Origin: Orobanche coerulescens
Taxonomy: Eukaryota > Streptophyta > Magnoliopsida > Lamiales > Orobanchaceae
Reading direction: 5' to 3'
DNA length: 64,000 bases
NCBI GenBank assembly: GCA_033398695.1
Contig: CM065817.1
Coordinates: 65,088,001-65,152,000, forward strand
The notes under the pieces were generated by a model. The model ran no database searches. It saw only the letters and a program-made list of their open reading frames with translations, and was not told the origin of the DNA. Below are positions 21,408-32,582 of this stretch, piece by piece. The position numbers were made by a program, and so were the translations under genes. Every line of letters begins with the position of its first letter. Position 1 is the first letter of the stretch.

Positions 21408-24122
21408 GTCTAGTCTAGTAGAACCTTTGGATTGCGGCACGGGCCGATAGCACGCTAGCTCGGCACTTAGCGCGCTAGTCCGGCCCAGTATAAATGTGAC
21501 AGAGCAGTCACATTTCATCTCGTTTTTCATTTCCTACCTTTCTCTTCCGCGGCTGGAGACTTAGAGATCGTGGAGCCATGTTGTTTAACAACAAATCCAT
21601 GAAGTTCTTGAGGTTATATCATCTATCAATCATCCGTTATCATCCTTTGATCCAGCGAATCAAGGTAGTCTTCCTTAGAACCCTAATTTCGTGAATTTGG
21701 GGGTTTTTGCATTTTTGTCCGATTCGTTCCATGTTGTTGATTAATTCATGATGGGTATGATTAATCTTGGTAGTATTCTTGTGTTTAACATCATTTAATC
21801 CATTGTTCTTCGTCGAATCGAAGTATATTTCTTGATTTCCTTCGAATCGACTTTTTGGGGGATTTGTTCTCGATCTCGTTTTTCATCCATTTTTGATGGA
21901 TCGATTATGATTAAATGATGTTGTTAAACATATTCTATGGATTGTATATCCATATTTCAACTTGGAATTCCGTTTTCGTGTTTTGTCGGGACGAATCGTG
22001 TTCTTGGCCGTTTTGGGGGAAATCCTTGAACCTTCGTCATTTGTTCTTTAAATTCAACGGCTTTAAGTCGTGCTATGGAATTCATTTTCATTGTTGTTAT
22101 TGTCCTTCGTAGTTTATTACCGCGAGTTGGCGATCGGTGGAGTCGGCGGGTTCGTAGTCGGTTCGGGCCAACCTACTTCGGTCGATTCTCCGCGTTGTGA
22201 TTGTTCGGGGCAAGTACCTTGTTCATACAATTCTTGTTTTATAGATACGATAGTTAGTAATCGTCTAAATGTGGTTGTTTGGTCGTTTGAATGGAACTTT
22301 CAAAAGATGCGGTTTAACCTTGTTAAAGGCTTGCTTTCAAAACGCGCGTGTTTTGTGAATGGTGTGGTTTGTGAATAACTATGTGAATTCTATGGATATG
22401 TTTGGTGTTGATGTTGCACTTGGTATTGTGTGTGGACGTATATTATTTCATTTCGGTGTGTTGTGGATTGACGTGGTGTTTTGCTAAGTGTTTGATGCCT
22501 CTGGGCGAATTGTTTGAATATCCTTGATGTGATATGTTATTTGTGGGAATGTGTGGATATGGTTGAAGGTCTACGGTGACACATGACACGTGATCATGTG
22601 GTCAGGATGCAACAAGTGATTGATCCAACCGTGAGAGCCTCAGATAATCTACGGTGGCACATGGCATGTGATCATGTGGCCAGGATGTAACAAGCGATTG
22701 ATCCAACCGTGAGATGTGTGTGATTTGTTTAGCTAGCCAGCTCGGGAGGGTCCTTTGAGGCCTCGGGCGGGATCAATGGTATTACCCTGTTCCCAAGGCG
22801 ATGCGCGTGCGCGATTATGTTTTGTTGATTTTTATGTCCGTCGAGGACACGTGATGTTGTGCTCTGGCCCTATGAATTGTTATCGGTTTTTCTATTCGCG
22901 AAAACAAAACCTTTGGGGCGGTGACCCCTTTCGTCTTTTGGATTTTGAAAAGCGGGATTTGATAATCCTAAATTGTTTTCAATTAAAACTCTCGATGGTA
23001 TTTTAAACCATTTTATCAATTGTTTTTCCCTTGATTTGTGATCTTTCGGTTTTGAAGTGTTTTACCCAAACTCATGCCTCGGGAAGTACTTTTCATTACG
23101 TTTGATTATTTGAGGATTTCCTGGTTATTGATATTCGTGGAATGTGAATTGTATGGCTCGTATTTGCACTTTGTTCTTGCACTAGCAAAACAGTGGAGTT
23201 TTGCTAACCCCCGAGTATTCGGGGGGTGGATGTCTATTTTTGCATTCAGGTTTTGGAGCATAGCACAGGGTCGGCACGAAGGATGATGAAAGATGAACGA
23301 TACTAATCACACGAGGATCCGTATGAGGTCATTGGTTTAGTTGTATTTTATTTCCGCTGCAGTATTCTTTCCCCGTTGTACGGGAGTGTGTTGTATTCGA
23401 CCCCTGCGTGGGCATGTATTGTAATTGAGTTGTATGTATTTATTGAAAGACCAAATCGGTCAACTGAGTCATTTTAGCCTTAAAGGCGTTGTTGAGTTGT
23501 TCGGTTTTGTTACCAGCCTGGTAGAACCTTGAGGAAAGGTTCTACGGCGTGTAATATCCCTGAGCGGATTGGGGGTGTTACATATATTCCTATCTCACAA
23601 GATAAAACGGTCCTCACCAATAGTTCCTCACCAACTCTCCTCTCCCGATTCGAATTGAATGATTAAAACAATGCAACTATTGGCCAGATAATTGAAAGCA
23701 TTAAACACGATTGGGAAAACTCAACAAAAAGGGAATTAAATAGATAATCTCAAGCAAATCCGTCAAAACATAGGTTTCATCAAAATCCTAGATTAGGGTT
23801 TTAGCCTGACATGCTGAATAATGAAAATACAGAATTAATAAATAAAAGTATGAAAATCAAACGCAGATGAAGAGCTCGGATTCCTCCGTTCTTCTGGCTT
23901 CCGCCCTCTGCCCTTGATCTCTTCTGCTTCTCTCCTCTGCGATAGTCTTCTGTGATCCTTCTTTTCCCAGGACTCCAAGATTTCAAGATTTCCAAGATGA
24001 TTAATTAGGGTCTTAAACCCTTATTTGTAGCTCTCACAGTCTCCAAATCGCGTCCATATGAGTAGGTCGAGAACTGGCTTCAAAACGGCCCAAATCCGCG
24101 CGGAGCACACCAAAACCGCTAA

Positions 24123-24302
24123 GTGTGCCGCGGCTCACTTAATCCGTGCCGCGGCACATGGCGTGTAATTCAAAACCTGGGCGCTGGGTGTTACGTCTGG
24201 GCCGCGGCTCACCTGGACTGTGCCGCGGCACAGAGTACAGTCTACTCTGGTGCCCGCTGGTTGCCTTCCTGTGCCGCGGCCCTACTGCCTTGTACCGCGG
24301 CT
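24123..24302. repeat. GTGCCGCGGCAC palindrome array in C LTR U3
   Basis: Six copies of a perfect or near-perfect palindrome with a CCGCGG core occur within 180 bp, e.g. around 24126, 24151, 24200, 24222, 24271 and 24293. The spacing is irregular. Read on the minus strand, the array lies upstream of a weak TATA-like CAAATAA near 24026-24032. It stands out in GC content from the AT-rich remainder of the LTR. Confidence 0.8.
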
Positions 24303-26309
24303 CACTACCAAAATTCATCGTTTTCGCCCGTTTTGCCTCGTTTTAGCTTCCGAACTCCAATCTCCTGACAAACATACAAGATTAAGGCATTAAAAGCTCA
24401 TTGATGCAAATTTACGCGCCAAAATAATACAAAATAATGATAAATAAGCGTATAAAAATACGCCTAACACATTCCCGTTTGAGGGCTGGGAATGTATGTA
24501 TGATGTTCGCGTTGTCATTATGATGTTTACTCCCGAGTATGATTGAATTGGAGGTGTAAGCGTTGAGTCGTTTTCCACACATTTGTTGCGATAGCCCGAT
24601 GTTGGTATTGAATATTGTCGCCTCGTAGTGATTTCTGCATTGTCGCGCATGTGCGAGCTGTTAGAGCTTGGTATGGTATGACCGTGTGCATCGGTGATGG
24701 TTCCGTCATGTGTCGTTTGTTTAATGTCTTGTTACCTTGCTCCCGTTTTTGTGAATTTCGTGGACGAGGTCGGAGGTAATACCCGTATTATTTTGACTTC
24801 GGTATTTTCTCTTTCTCCAGTCTATCGATTCGCTCATGTTCGTTGATACTTTATGAACTTGTTCTGTATTTTGGTTTCATCGTCCGAACGAGCTGTGATC
24901 TTATTGTGGGTCGATCTAGTTATCGCTGTGACTTTTTCGAGTTTGGTTCGATTCTTGTGAACCTTGTTCGGAAGTGACATCTTTTGGTTCTACTAATTCT
25001 TTTATTCGAAGTGGATCGGATTTGGAACTCCTGTGTTTTCGACTCTGTCAACTCGTTTATGCTCGTTAACATTTCTGAACTTTCCCTATCCCTTGCTTTT
25101 GTTGATCGAACGAGTGTGGTATTATTTCGGAATAACTCGTTTGTCGTTGTGACTTTTCAATCTCTATTCCCTTTCCTGTGGATCTTATGGGAATGCATGT
25201 CTTGTAGTTCTCACCAGATCATCCTGGGAGTTGTTGTTTGAATTTTATTATCCTTCGTATTTCGGACAAGATTGTTCGATTTTTATTATCTCGATCGTTT
25301 GTTTGTTCGGTTTTTGTTCTCGTTTCGTGATTGTTGAGCATTCAGGCTCCTTCATAATTCCCTTAAGTTCGGGAAATTAGTCTCGTTTTCGATCTTCCAA
25401 CCCTTAGGCGGTGGAATTCCGTATTTGTTCAGCGTTTGGCTCGCGTTTTGATTGATGAACCGTTGGGTTGGTCAATCGTATTGATTTTCGTTCGTGTGTC
25501 TTGTGACTGTTCGGATAATTGACTTGGCTATATTATCCGTTTTATGATGCTTGTCATTTGTTGGTTTTATTACATTTCTAACGGCGACGTTGTGTTGGTC
25601 GCCGTGGAGCGTGTTTTCACACCGTATATTCCTTTGTGTTGCTTGTAACGTTTCGCCGTTGGGCATGAGTTACGCGCTTCTTGTGTATCTCGTTGAGTTT
25701 TCCTGGCGGGATATTTCTTCTCCCTACTTGTTTTAAGTTTCGGGACGAAACTTCTTTTAAGGAGGGTAGAATGTAATACCCGTAATTTCGATTTCCGGTA
25801 ATTTCTTTTTTTTTTCGGCGGAAGTCTATTTTGACGACTCGTTCATGACCGTTTCGTCATTCTGAGAATGATTAATTCTACACTTTTTGTCATCCGAGTT
25901 CGTTTCGGTGTTGTTTTGTTGAGTTCCGTGCTTTTTAGCGACTTTTCCGCACTTGAGTTCGATTCTTGCGAATCTCGTTCAAAACTACTGTTTCGAGTTT
26001 TCCGTAAGTCCGTTTAACTTTGTTAAACGTGTTGTGAACTTCGGTTTGGTATTTCGATCATGTATCGTGTATTTCAGACGTTTTGGGCCATTTTCGTAAT
26101 TTCCTAAAGTTTGGGGTAATTACTTTCTGTTGTCGAATTTCGAGCCTTCGAGTGGTCGGAATCGTGTGTTCTCTTAGTGCTCGAGTTCGTCTTTGCGAGT
26201 ACTTCGTAACCGTATCTTCGATTCATATTCAGATTCGAGTTTCGGGGTCGTTCGGGCCATCGGAGTTGGCCCCGGCCGAGTCATGGCCGGGCAGTTTGGG
26301 CCAGGTAAG

Positions 26310-26465
26310 CCGCGGCGAGTTACGTGCGTTAGTACTCGGCGATTACGTGCGTAAGGGCGATTACGTCGTAAGGCATCGGCCGGTAACGCACGTAGCGGGC
26401 AGCGATTTTGGGGCGATGACTTCGGTTACGTCGTAAGCCTTGGCCGATTCGTCGTAACCCGGCGT
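26310..26465. repeat. TTACGTGCGTAA-type palindrome array in B LTR
   Basis: Words such as gttacgtgcgttag, attacgtgcgtaag, attacgtcgtaag, gtaacgcacgta and cgtcgtaa recur over 150 bp and end just before the TATA box. The position equals that of the A array, but the word is different. Confidence 0.8.
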
Positions 26466-26471
26466 GACGGC

Positions 26472-26478
26472 ATATAAG
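26472..26478 (+). promoter_or_regulatory. TATA box of element B LTR
   Basis: gcATATAAGgc directly downstream of the palindrome array and upstream of the CTCTTCCGCGGCT leader motif shared with A. Confidence 0.65.
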
Positions 26479-29125
26479 GCCCTGCAGACGGGATTTTGGC
26501 CATTTTTCTCCTTCTTCTCCTTCTCTTCCGCGGCTGAGGGTGTTCTTATCATGGAGCCATGTTGTTTAACAACAAATCCATGAAGTTCTTGAGGTTATAT
26601 CATTGATCAATCATCCGTTATCATCCTTTGATCCAGCGAATCAAGGTAATCTTCCTTAGAACCCTAAATTCTTGAATTTGGGGGTTTTTGCATTTTTGTC
26701 CGATTCGTTCCGTATTGTTGATTAATTCATGATGTGTATGATTAATCTTGATAGTATTCTTGTGTTTAACATCATTTAATCCATTGTTCTTCGTCGAATC
26801 GAAGTATATTTCTTGATTTCCTTCGAATCAACTTTTTGAGGGATTTGTTCTCGATCTCGTTTTCCATCCATTTTGATGGATCGATTGTGGTTAAATGATG
26901 TTGTTAAACATATTCTATGGATTGTATATCCATATTTCAACTTGGAATTCCGTTTTCGTGTTTTGTCGGGACGAATCGTGTTCTTGACCGTTTTGGGGAA
27001 AACACTTGAACTTTCGTCGTTCGTTATTTGAATTCAACGGCTTTGAGTCATGCTAGGGAATTCATTTTCATTGTTGTTATTGTCCTCTGTAGTTTATTAT
27101 CGCGAGTTGGCATTCGGTGGAGTCGGCGGGTTCGTAGTCGGTTCGTGCCAACCTACTCCGGTCGATTCTCCGCGTTGTGGTTGTTCAAGGCAAGTACCTT
27201 GTCCATACTATTCTTGTTTTGTGGATATGATAATTGGTGATCATCTTGGTGTGTTTGTTTATTTGTTTGAAATGAGTTTTCAAAGGATTCGGCTAGCCTC
27301 GTTAAAGGCTCACTTTCAAAACGCGTGTGTTTTGTAAATTGTGTGGGTTGTAAGTGACTACGTGAATCCTTTGGATATATTTGGTGTTGATGTTGCGCTT
27401 GATAATGCGTGTGTACGTATATTGCTTATTTCCGTCGCGTTATGGTTGACGTGCGTGTTGTTATTTATTCGTGTGGTCGTGGACTGACGGATGAATTATG
27501 TGAATTGGTGTATTGATTTGATAATTGTTACGACGATGACTGTGTACTTGATGTTTGTGACAATGTGAATACTTGTTGTGAGAGACGTCATATCCGGGAG
27601 CCTCTGAGGGCGGGGCGTGCGATCTCCGGCCTGGTGTACGCTGCAATGTGCGGCTCCATATGGTTGATAAACGCCGGTGTTTACCTGATGCGCGTGCAAG
27701 GGGCGGCTCTTATGGGAATGACGTCGGTGCGGTGGACACGGACAATGTGCGGCTGACATGTGGAGTGAACGCCGGTGCACAGGCGTTTCAGTGGAGGCGC
27801 CTGGCAGGCTTATTGGTAACGGATATTTGAGTGTTTAGCTAAGACCCCGTTACCGAATGATTATCGTATTTCAAATTCTTTCAACTCTTTTCAAATGCTG
27901 GTCTCGATATAGACCGTGATTCATGTTTTCTGAAAGTGCGTTTTAACTTGTTTTTAAAGGTTGGTATCAGGGTTAATTAACCAAGGACATTTGACGAGAT
28001 CTCCGAGGGTTAATTAATCAGGGGTCTTGAGCAGTTTTTGGGCGGACGGAAGGCTGTGTCCTTGATTATACTGTGTTGTCATTTTGTGTTTTGGGTCGAG
28101 GACCCCGTGTGATGTTGAGATGTTTGAACTCATGTTGATATTATTTGTATTGGGTCGAGGACCCCGTGTGATGTTGAGATGTTGTAATTTGTTTAGCTAG
28201 CTAGCTCGGGAGGGTCCTTCGAGGCCTCAGGTGGGATCTATGGTATTACCCTGTTCCCAAGGCGATGCATGTGTGTGATTTGTTCCGCTAGCCAGCTCGG
28301 GAGGGTCCTTCGAGGCCTCGAGTGGGATTTGTGGCTTCGTCCCGGTCCTAGGCGATGCGCGTGCGCGATTATGTTTTGTTGATTTTTATGTCCGTCGAGG
28401 ACACGTGATATTGGGCTCTGGCCCTGTGAATTTTTGTCGGTTTTTTATTTTCGAAAACAAAACCTTTGGGTTGTGACCCCTGTTGATTTTGGAAAGAGAA
28501 GGATTCAGAAATCCTAAATTGTTTTCTATTAAAACTCTCGATGTCATTTTAAACTGTTTTATAAATTGTTTCCCTTGATTTGTGACCTTTCGGTTTTGGA
28601 ATGTCTTACCAAACTTATGCCTCGGGAAGTGCTTTTCGTTATGTTTGGAACCTTTAGGATCCCTGGTTATTGTTATTCGTGGAATGTAAATTGTATGACT
28701 CGTATTTTGGCACTTGTACTTGCACTAGCAAAACAGTGGAGTTTTGCTAACCCCCGAGTATTCGGGGGGTGGATGTCTATTTTTGCATTCAGGTTTTGGA
28801 GCATAACACAGGGTTGGTACGAAGGATAATGAAATATGATCGATACTAATCCCATGAGGAACCGTACATTGTTTATCGGTTCAGTTGTACTTTATTTTCC
28901 GCTGCTATATTTTTCCCATTGTGCGGGTGTGGTTGCGTTTTGACCCCTGCGTGGGCATGAGTTGTATTTGAGTTGTATGCATTTATTGAAAGACCAAATC
29001 GGTCTACTGAGTCATCTTAGCCTTAAAGGCATGATTGAGTTGTTATATGTTGTTAGCAGCCTGGTAGATCCTTGAGGTAAGGTTCTACGACGTGTAATAT
29101 CCCTGAGCGGATTGGGGGTGTTACA

Positions 29126-29913
29126 GCAATAAACTCCCTTAACAACATATGCTATACCACTATTACACAAGTCACTCAAGAACACAACTGTGTTCTTCAC
29201 ACAAAAAGAAAATATTACAAAAAGTGGAAAAATACAAGATGAATGATGATGGATGATGTATCTAAGGGGTCTATTTATACACCTAAAGTCATCTAATAGC
29301 TCCAAAACTCCAGCATTATTACATTAGATCGGATCAATGCCAGTCATCCCCTCAATAATAGACCAAAAGTATAAAAAATTAGACAATGATAAAAAATCTG
29401 TCAAGAGTTACGGCCGTAACTTTGAGGAGTTACGACCGTAACTATGAGGACTTACGACCGTAACATTGAGGAGTTACGGCCGTAACATGACTACGGCTTT
29501 TTGCACATTAGTTGCTTTGTGAGTTAAGCCCGTAACTTTTAGATGTTACGCCCGTAAGGAGTTTCAGACTTCATTTTTAGCCCAGAATTTCTGACTTTTG
29601 CGTTTTTGCCCCAAATCTTCTTCGGATGATAACTTTTGATATATAACTCTGATTTTGAATCCGGAAAGACTGCCGAACTCGTCTCGGAAAGACCTACAAC
29701 ATGAATACATAAAAATTCACAAAGATAATATTTTATAAACATGTTATTTCTTGAGTAAATCAGTAATTCAATTCGATTAAGACTAGATTTACATCTTCAT
29801 CCGATAAAAATAAAATTATTAAAATTAAAAGCAAAAACGAGTAGACTAGCTCAATTATGGGTGAAATATATCGATACAAACTATGGATAAGTATATAAAA
29901 TTAACACTTATCA
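29126..29913 (-). repeat. Element F 3' LTR (part, U3)
   Basis: Matches 43617-44434 of the 5' LTR. The remainder lies beyond element B and is out of the window. It contains TATA (complement of 29272-29279) and the palindrome array at about 29406-29490. The LTR start TGATAAGTG is at 29913 on the minus strand. Confidence 0.9.
29406..29570. repeat. TTACGGCCGTAA palindrome array, F 3' LTR
   Basis: Four to five copies of gTTACGGCCGTAAc or one-base variants lie at about 20-bp spacing, plus related ttacgcccgtaa words further on. On the minus strand the array lies upstream of the TATA box. The 5' LTR copy (43895-44070) has five clean units. Confidence 0.9.
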
Positions 29914-29946
29914 CACCCCCAAACTTGAATTCTTGCTAGTCCCGAG
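29914..29946 (-). promoter_or_regulatory. Polypurine tract of element F
   Basis: On the minus strand CAAGTTTGGGGGTG abuts the LTR start TGATAAG. It is preceded by ctcggga at fixed spacing. This is the usual form of purine tract in plant tRNA-Asp-primed elements. Confidence 0.85.
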
Positions 29947-30380
29947 CAAGACTCTTTATTATTCACACTCCAAAAATAAAAATAAGACATAAATAATAAT
30001 ACACACATAAATTAAGAAAAAAAATATAAAAGGAGAAAAGGAGATCAAAATGCCATTAATACACAACAACCAGCTTTATATAGTAGATAGAAATGAATCA
30101 AGATTCAAAATAAATCTACTAATGATTTTGAAGTTAAAACACTGTTTTATTTTGTAATTTCAAAATGCAAGGTTTTCCCCCAAAAGGTTGATTATTTCTT
30201 TCCCACTCGTGACACACACAACTCCCTTTAATGCTTGCTCTCGATCACTCGTTTATTTTTCGACTCAATATGAAGAAGAATTTCATTGGCGTCATCAAAT
30301 ATTGTGATTTTTCACGAAATTGTGTGTATTGAAATTCAGCCGCTAATTAATTCAGATCTGCTCATAAACTACATCCCTTA

Positions 30381-30677
30381 GTGATAGCTTTCACACCGTT
30401 ATTTGCTAACGTGTAGCTCTTTTCACCAACACAATTTCTATCTTTTTTTTAAGGTGATAGCTTTCACACTGTTATTTGCTAACGTGTACCTCTTTTCACC
30501 AACTTTTTTGTGAGACGGCATCTACGCACCAACAATGGTTAGTCCTTTATTTTTCGCAAAATTTTAGGATCCCCAAAATTAGGCAGTTGTTGCTTCTCAA
30601 CACTTCTCCTTTTTGTCATTTTTTTAGGTGATAGCTTTCACACCGTTATTTGCTAACGTGTAGCTCTTTTCACCAAT
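30381..30677. repeat. Three dispersed copies of a 47-50 bp hairpin repeat
   Basis: Copies start at 30381, 30454 and 30628. Each runs from gtgatagctttcacacc to ctcttttcacc and contains a stem formed by ACACCGTTA and TAACGTGT around a short loop; outer GGTGA/TCACC also pair. The copies are separated by T-rich spacers of variable length, so this is not a simple tandem array. Confidence 0.85.
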
Positions 30678-31126
30678 GACTCCTTTTTTTAGGTAATAGA
30701 ATTTTTGCAGAAAATCGTTTATTAGCTAAGCATGAAAAATCAAAAACTCCACAAATTAAGTAAATTTCAGTGCTATTTTTCAGCAACCGACTGATTCTTT
30801 TTTTCTCAAGGTAACGAATGACTCGATTTTATATGATAACTACAAGGCTTGGAAAGAGAGATTAAGGCTCAAAAATTTTGGAATATACAATTTTTTTACC
30901 AGTTAAAACGATTTTAGAAGCATGTATATAGCTAACTTATTGGTGTTATGGCCAGATCTAGAAATCTCATATATATATATATATACACTAAAAAAAATCG
31001 ATGCCAAATAATAAAAATAATCAAAACACACCACAAACTACATGAAAAATAACACAGTCATACGATTCAAAACAAAATAAACACCACAGTTCAAAAACAA
31101 ACAAAATAAACACAAAAGTTTTTAAA

Positions 31127-31159
31127 CACCCCCAAACTTGAAAATAAAACTGTCCCGAG
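31127..31159 (-). repeat. Internal second copy of F purine-tract module
   Basis: The 14-bp cacccccaaacttg at 31127-31140 and tcccgag at 31153-31159 repeat the terminal module at 29914-29946 with the same 26-bp spacing. It could be a relic of an earlier element end or a central purine tract. Confidence 0.75.
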
Positions 31160-31580
31160 TTTTTAAAAAAAAAAATAAAAATAGAAAAAATAAAATAAAT
31201 AAAAATAAAAAATAAAATAAAAGGCAATTGAGAAAAGCAGAATACTCCCTGTTTATGAAAATTGATGCTTGAGCTAACGCCTTTTAGAATCTGCAAGAGA
31301 ATAAATATACGAGGCACACAACAAAAGAAAATAAAATATACTCGGAAGTATAACATAATTTTTAAGATGCGCTTCAAGAAAGTCCGAAGAGTCGCCTTAC
31401 GCTGCCATCAATGCTTTTATAAAAAACAAACAATAAAAATTACAGCAATAAAATAACAATACATAAATCACGAATAGATGCGCGTCAAGAGATCAAGAAG
31501 AAACTCCTTAAGCTGCCATCATTTAGCACGATTTTTACACACAACAGAAAATAAAAATACAAGAGGTCCGACATGGGTTA

Positions 31581-32237
31581 TCAAAGGGAGAGGAATGAAT
31601 CCACTTTTCGTTTTCTCACGGTAAAATCTTCCATCCAGACAATTTTAGCTAGAGCTGGATCTGGTTGAGGAACAAATTCATTGAGTTTTTTGATTAGTTC
31701 TTATGGTGTTGTTGCAACGACTATGATTCGTTTAGCACGCTCGGAAATAAAACCCTTTTCAGCAGAGTAATCGATGAAAGATAGTAAACCATCAAAGAAA
31801 CCATTGACATTAAGCAGACCTATTGGTTTTTGATGAACATTTAGCTGGGCTCTGGTAACCACATGAAAAAGTTCCTCAAGGGTGCCAAAACCACCGGGAA
31901 GGGTGATAAAGGCGCCAGAATTATTTATCATGTGAGCTTTGCGATCTTCCATATTTACAGATCTAAACTCATCTCCAATAGTTGCCCCGGTGATTTTACT
32001 TTCAGCTAGAGGTTTTGAAATTATTCCCAACACTCTTACTCCTTCCATATAGGCAGAAGCAGCAGCTCGTCCCATTAATCCTAGACTTCCTCCTCCGTAA
32101 ACTACATGAATGCATTTTTCTCCTAAGGTACGACCCAAGTTGTGGGCTGCTTCAGTAAAGCATGCCTCTTTTCCATAACTAGCTCCACCAAAAATGCAGA
32201 CTGTGCTAAATTTTTTTGTGGAAGATGATGATTCCAT
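31581..32237 (-). pseudogene. LOG-like: LOG-family cytokinin riboside 5'-monophosphate phosphoribohydrolase, one in-frame stop
   Basis: LOG enzymes release active cytokinin bases from their riboside monophosphates in one step in the cytosol or nucleus. The frame opens at ATG 32237 and reads 178 codons to TAA at 31701-31703. The same frame then stays open for 39 more codons to TGA at 31581-31583, giving about 217 codons, the usual LOG length. Motifs: GGGSLGLMG at residues 48-56, DRKAHM at 98-103, PGGFGTLEE at 114-122, HQKPIGLLNVNGFFDGLLSF at 135-154. The conserved Arg of RKA and the Glu of the PGGxGTxxE motif are both kept. No intron interrupts the frame, whereas most plant LOG genes have several, so a retrocopy or cDNA capture is inferred. 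It lies inside element F in the same orientation, 345 bp after the zinc-finger ORF. A TATAAATA lies 80 bp upstream. The stop removes the C-terminal helix region; whether the short form works is unknown. Confidence 0.88.
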
Positions 32238-32317
32238 TTTTGAAAAGAAATTTTATAGCGAGAAAAAAGAGAAAAGTACAAGTTTGAGGGATGAATAAAA
32301 GAAACAAGCACAATGCT

Positions 32318-32325
32318 TATTTATA
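32318..32325 (-). promoter_or_regulatory. TATA-like box upstream of LOG-like gene
   Basis: TATAAATA on the minus strand, 80 bp before the LOG-like ATG. It suggests the gene may have its own promoter inside F rather than depending on LTR read-through. In AT-rich sequence a chance match is possible. Confidence 0.45.
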
Positions 32326-32582
32326 GAAAAAAAATGAGGTAAAATTGTTTAACAAGTTTGTGATTGTGTTCATTGCGCTTCAACTACTCAATAGAATAAT
32401 GAATGCATTTATTGCGTATCACCTTTCTTTATTCAAAAAATCTCACCACACGAAAAAAATAAATGATACTCACGTGTATGTACAGTATTTGTGATTGTGG
32501 CTCACATCTTTCTCTGATTTTACGTTCAGAAACGGCCTAAACGCCTTCTATGAGTCGGGAAGAAGCTTCCCATCCAATTTTC

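Larger units (their letters stand above)
660..23582 (+). mobile_element. Element A: large non-autonomous Ty3/gypsy-derived LTR element (LARD-like)
   Basis: The 5' LTR is 660-3596, the internal region 3597-6343 and the 3' LTR 6344-23582, the last interrupted by elements D and E. The target duplication TATAT at 655-659 and 23583-23587 is perfect. The LTRs (about 2.9 kb) start TGTAATATCC and end GGGTGTTACA. A tRNA-iMet primer site and a purine tract preceded by a ttcgggacgaaac motif resemble chromoviruses of the Tekay type. The 2.7-kb interior has no gag-pol frame, only a relic gag zinc knuckle. It would depend on enzymes from a relative. Without nested insertions the element is about 8.6 kb. 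Confidence 0.9.
6344..23582 (+). repeat. Element A 3' LTR, split by elements D and E
   Basis: Pieces are 6344-7098, 11251-11275 and 21413-23582. The segments line up in order with the 5' LTR. The middle piece is only about 25 bp between two separate insertions. The TSD GTCTA flanking E (11271-11275, 21408-21412) is made of A LTR sequence, which proves E landed in A. Confidence 0.9.
202..24469 (-). mobile_element. Element C 5' LTR, split by element A
   Basis: The LTR is in two pieces, 202-659 and 23588-24469, about 1.34 kb when the insertion is ignored. On the plus strand it opens TGTTGCG and closes CCTAACA, i.e. inverted TGTT/AACA ends. It is adjacent to a tRNA-Asp primer site at 178-195, which makes it the 5' LTR of a minus-strand element. 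Element A sits inside it with a TATAT duplication on both sides (655-659 and 23583-23587). The right end abuts internal sequence of element B at 24470, so C itself landed inside B. The U3 part (about 24123-24302) holds a GC-rich palindrome array. Confidence 0.85.
24470..29125 (+). mobile_element. Element B: 3' part of an A-related LARD-like element
   Basis: The visible part is the end of the interior (24470-25771) and a full 3' LTR (25772-29125). The 5' part must lie beyond element C, left of the window. The interior aligns with 4600-6343 of element A and has no intact frame. The right end abuts F LTR sequence, where gcaat at 29126-29130 should be one copy of its target duplication. Confidence 0.85.
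25772..29125 (+). repeat. Element B 3' LTR
   Basis: 3.35 kb, TGTAATACCC to GGGTGTTACA, preceded by the purine tract AAGGAGGGTAGAA (25759-25771). Leader and 3' portions are clearly related to A. The U3 array is of a different palindrome (26310-26465), followed by TATA at 26472-26478. A 33-bp segment (ttgggtcgaggaccccgtg..) is duplicated at about 28091 and 28149, and the gctagc..agctcgggagggtcc module is duplicated at about 28194 and 28288. Confidence 0.88.
29947..31580 (-). mobile_element. Element F 3' untranslated interior
   Basis: AT-rich sequence without a credible ORF. It holds three copies of a 47-50 bp hairpin repeat (30381, 30454, 30628), a short (TA) run at about 30969-30986, and a second copy of the purine-tract module at 31127-31159. 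The one long minus-strand frame (31021-31377) is a low-complexity Phe/Leu string and is not taken as a gene. Confidence 0.7.

Noticed and set aside
31021..31377. 118-codon minus-strand frame rich in Phe and Leu
   Set aside because: It is the translation of A/T homopolymer-rich DNA, contains no domain and overlaps the F purine-tract duplicate.
31581..32237. Ordinary host LOG gene
   Set aside because: It lies wholly inside element F between its primer site and purine tract, lacks introns, and has an in-frame stop.
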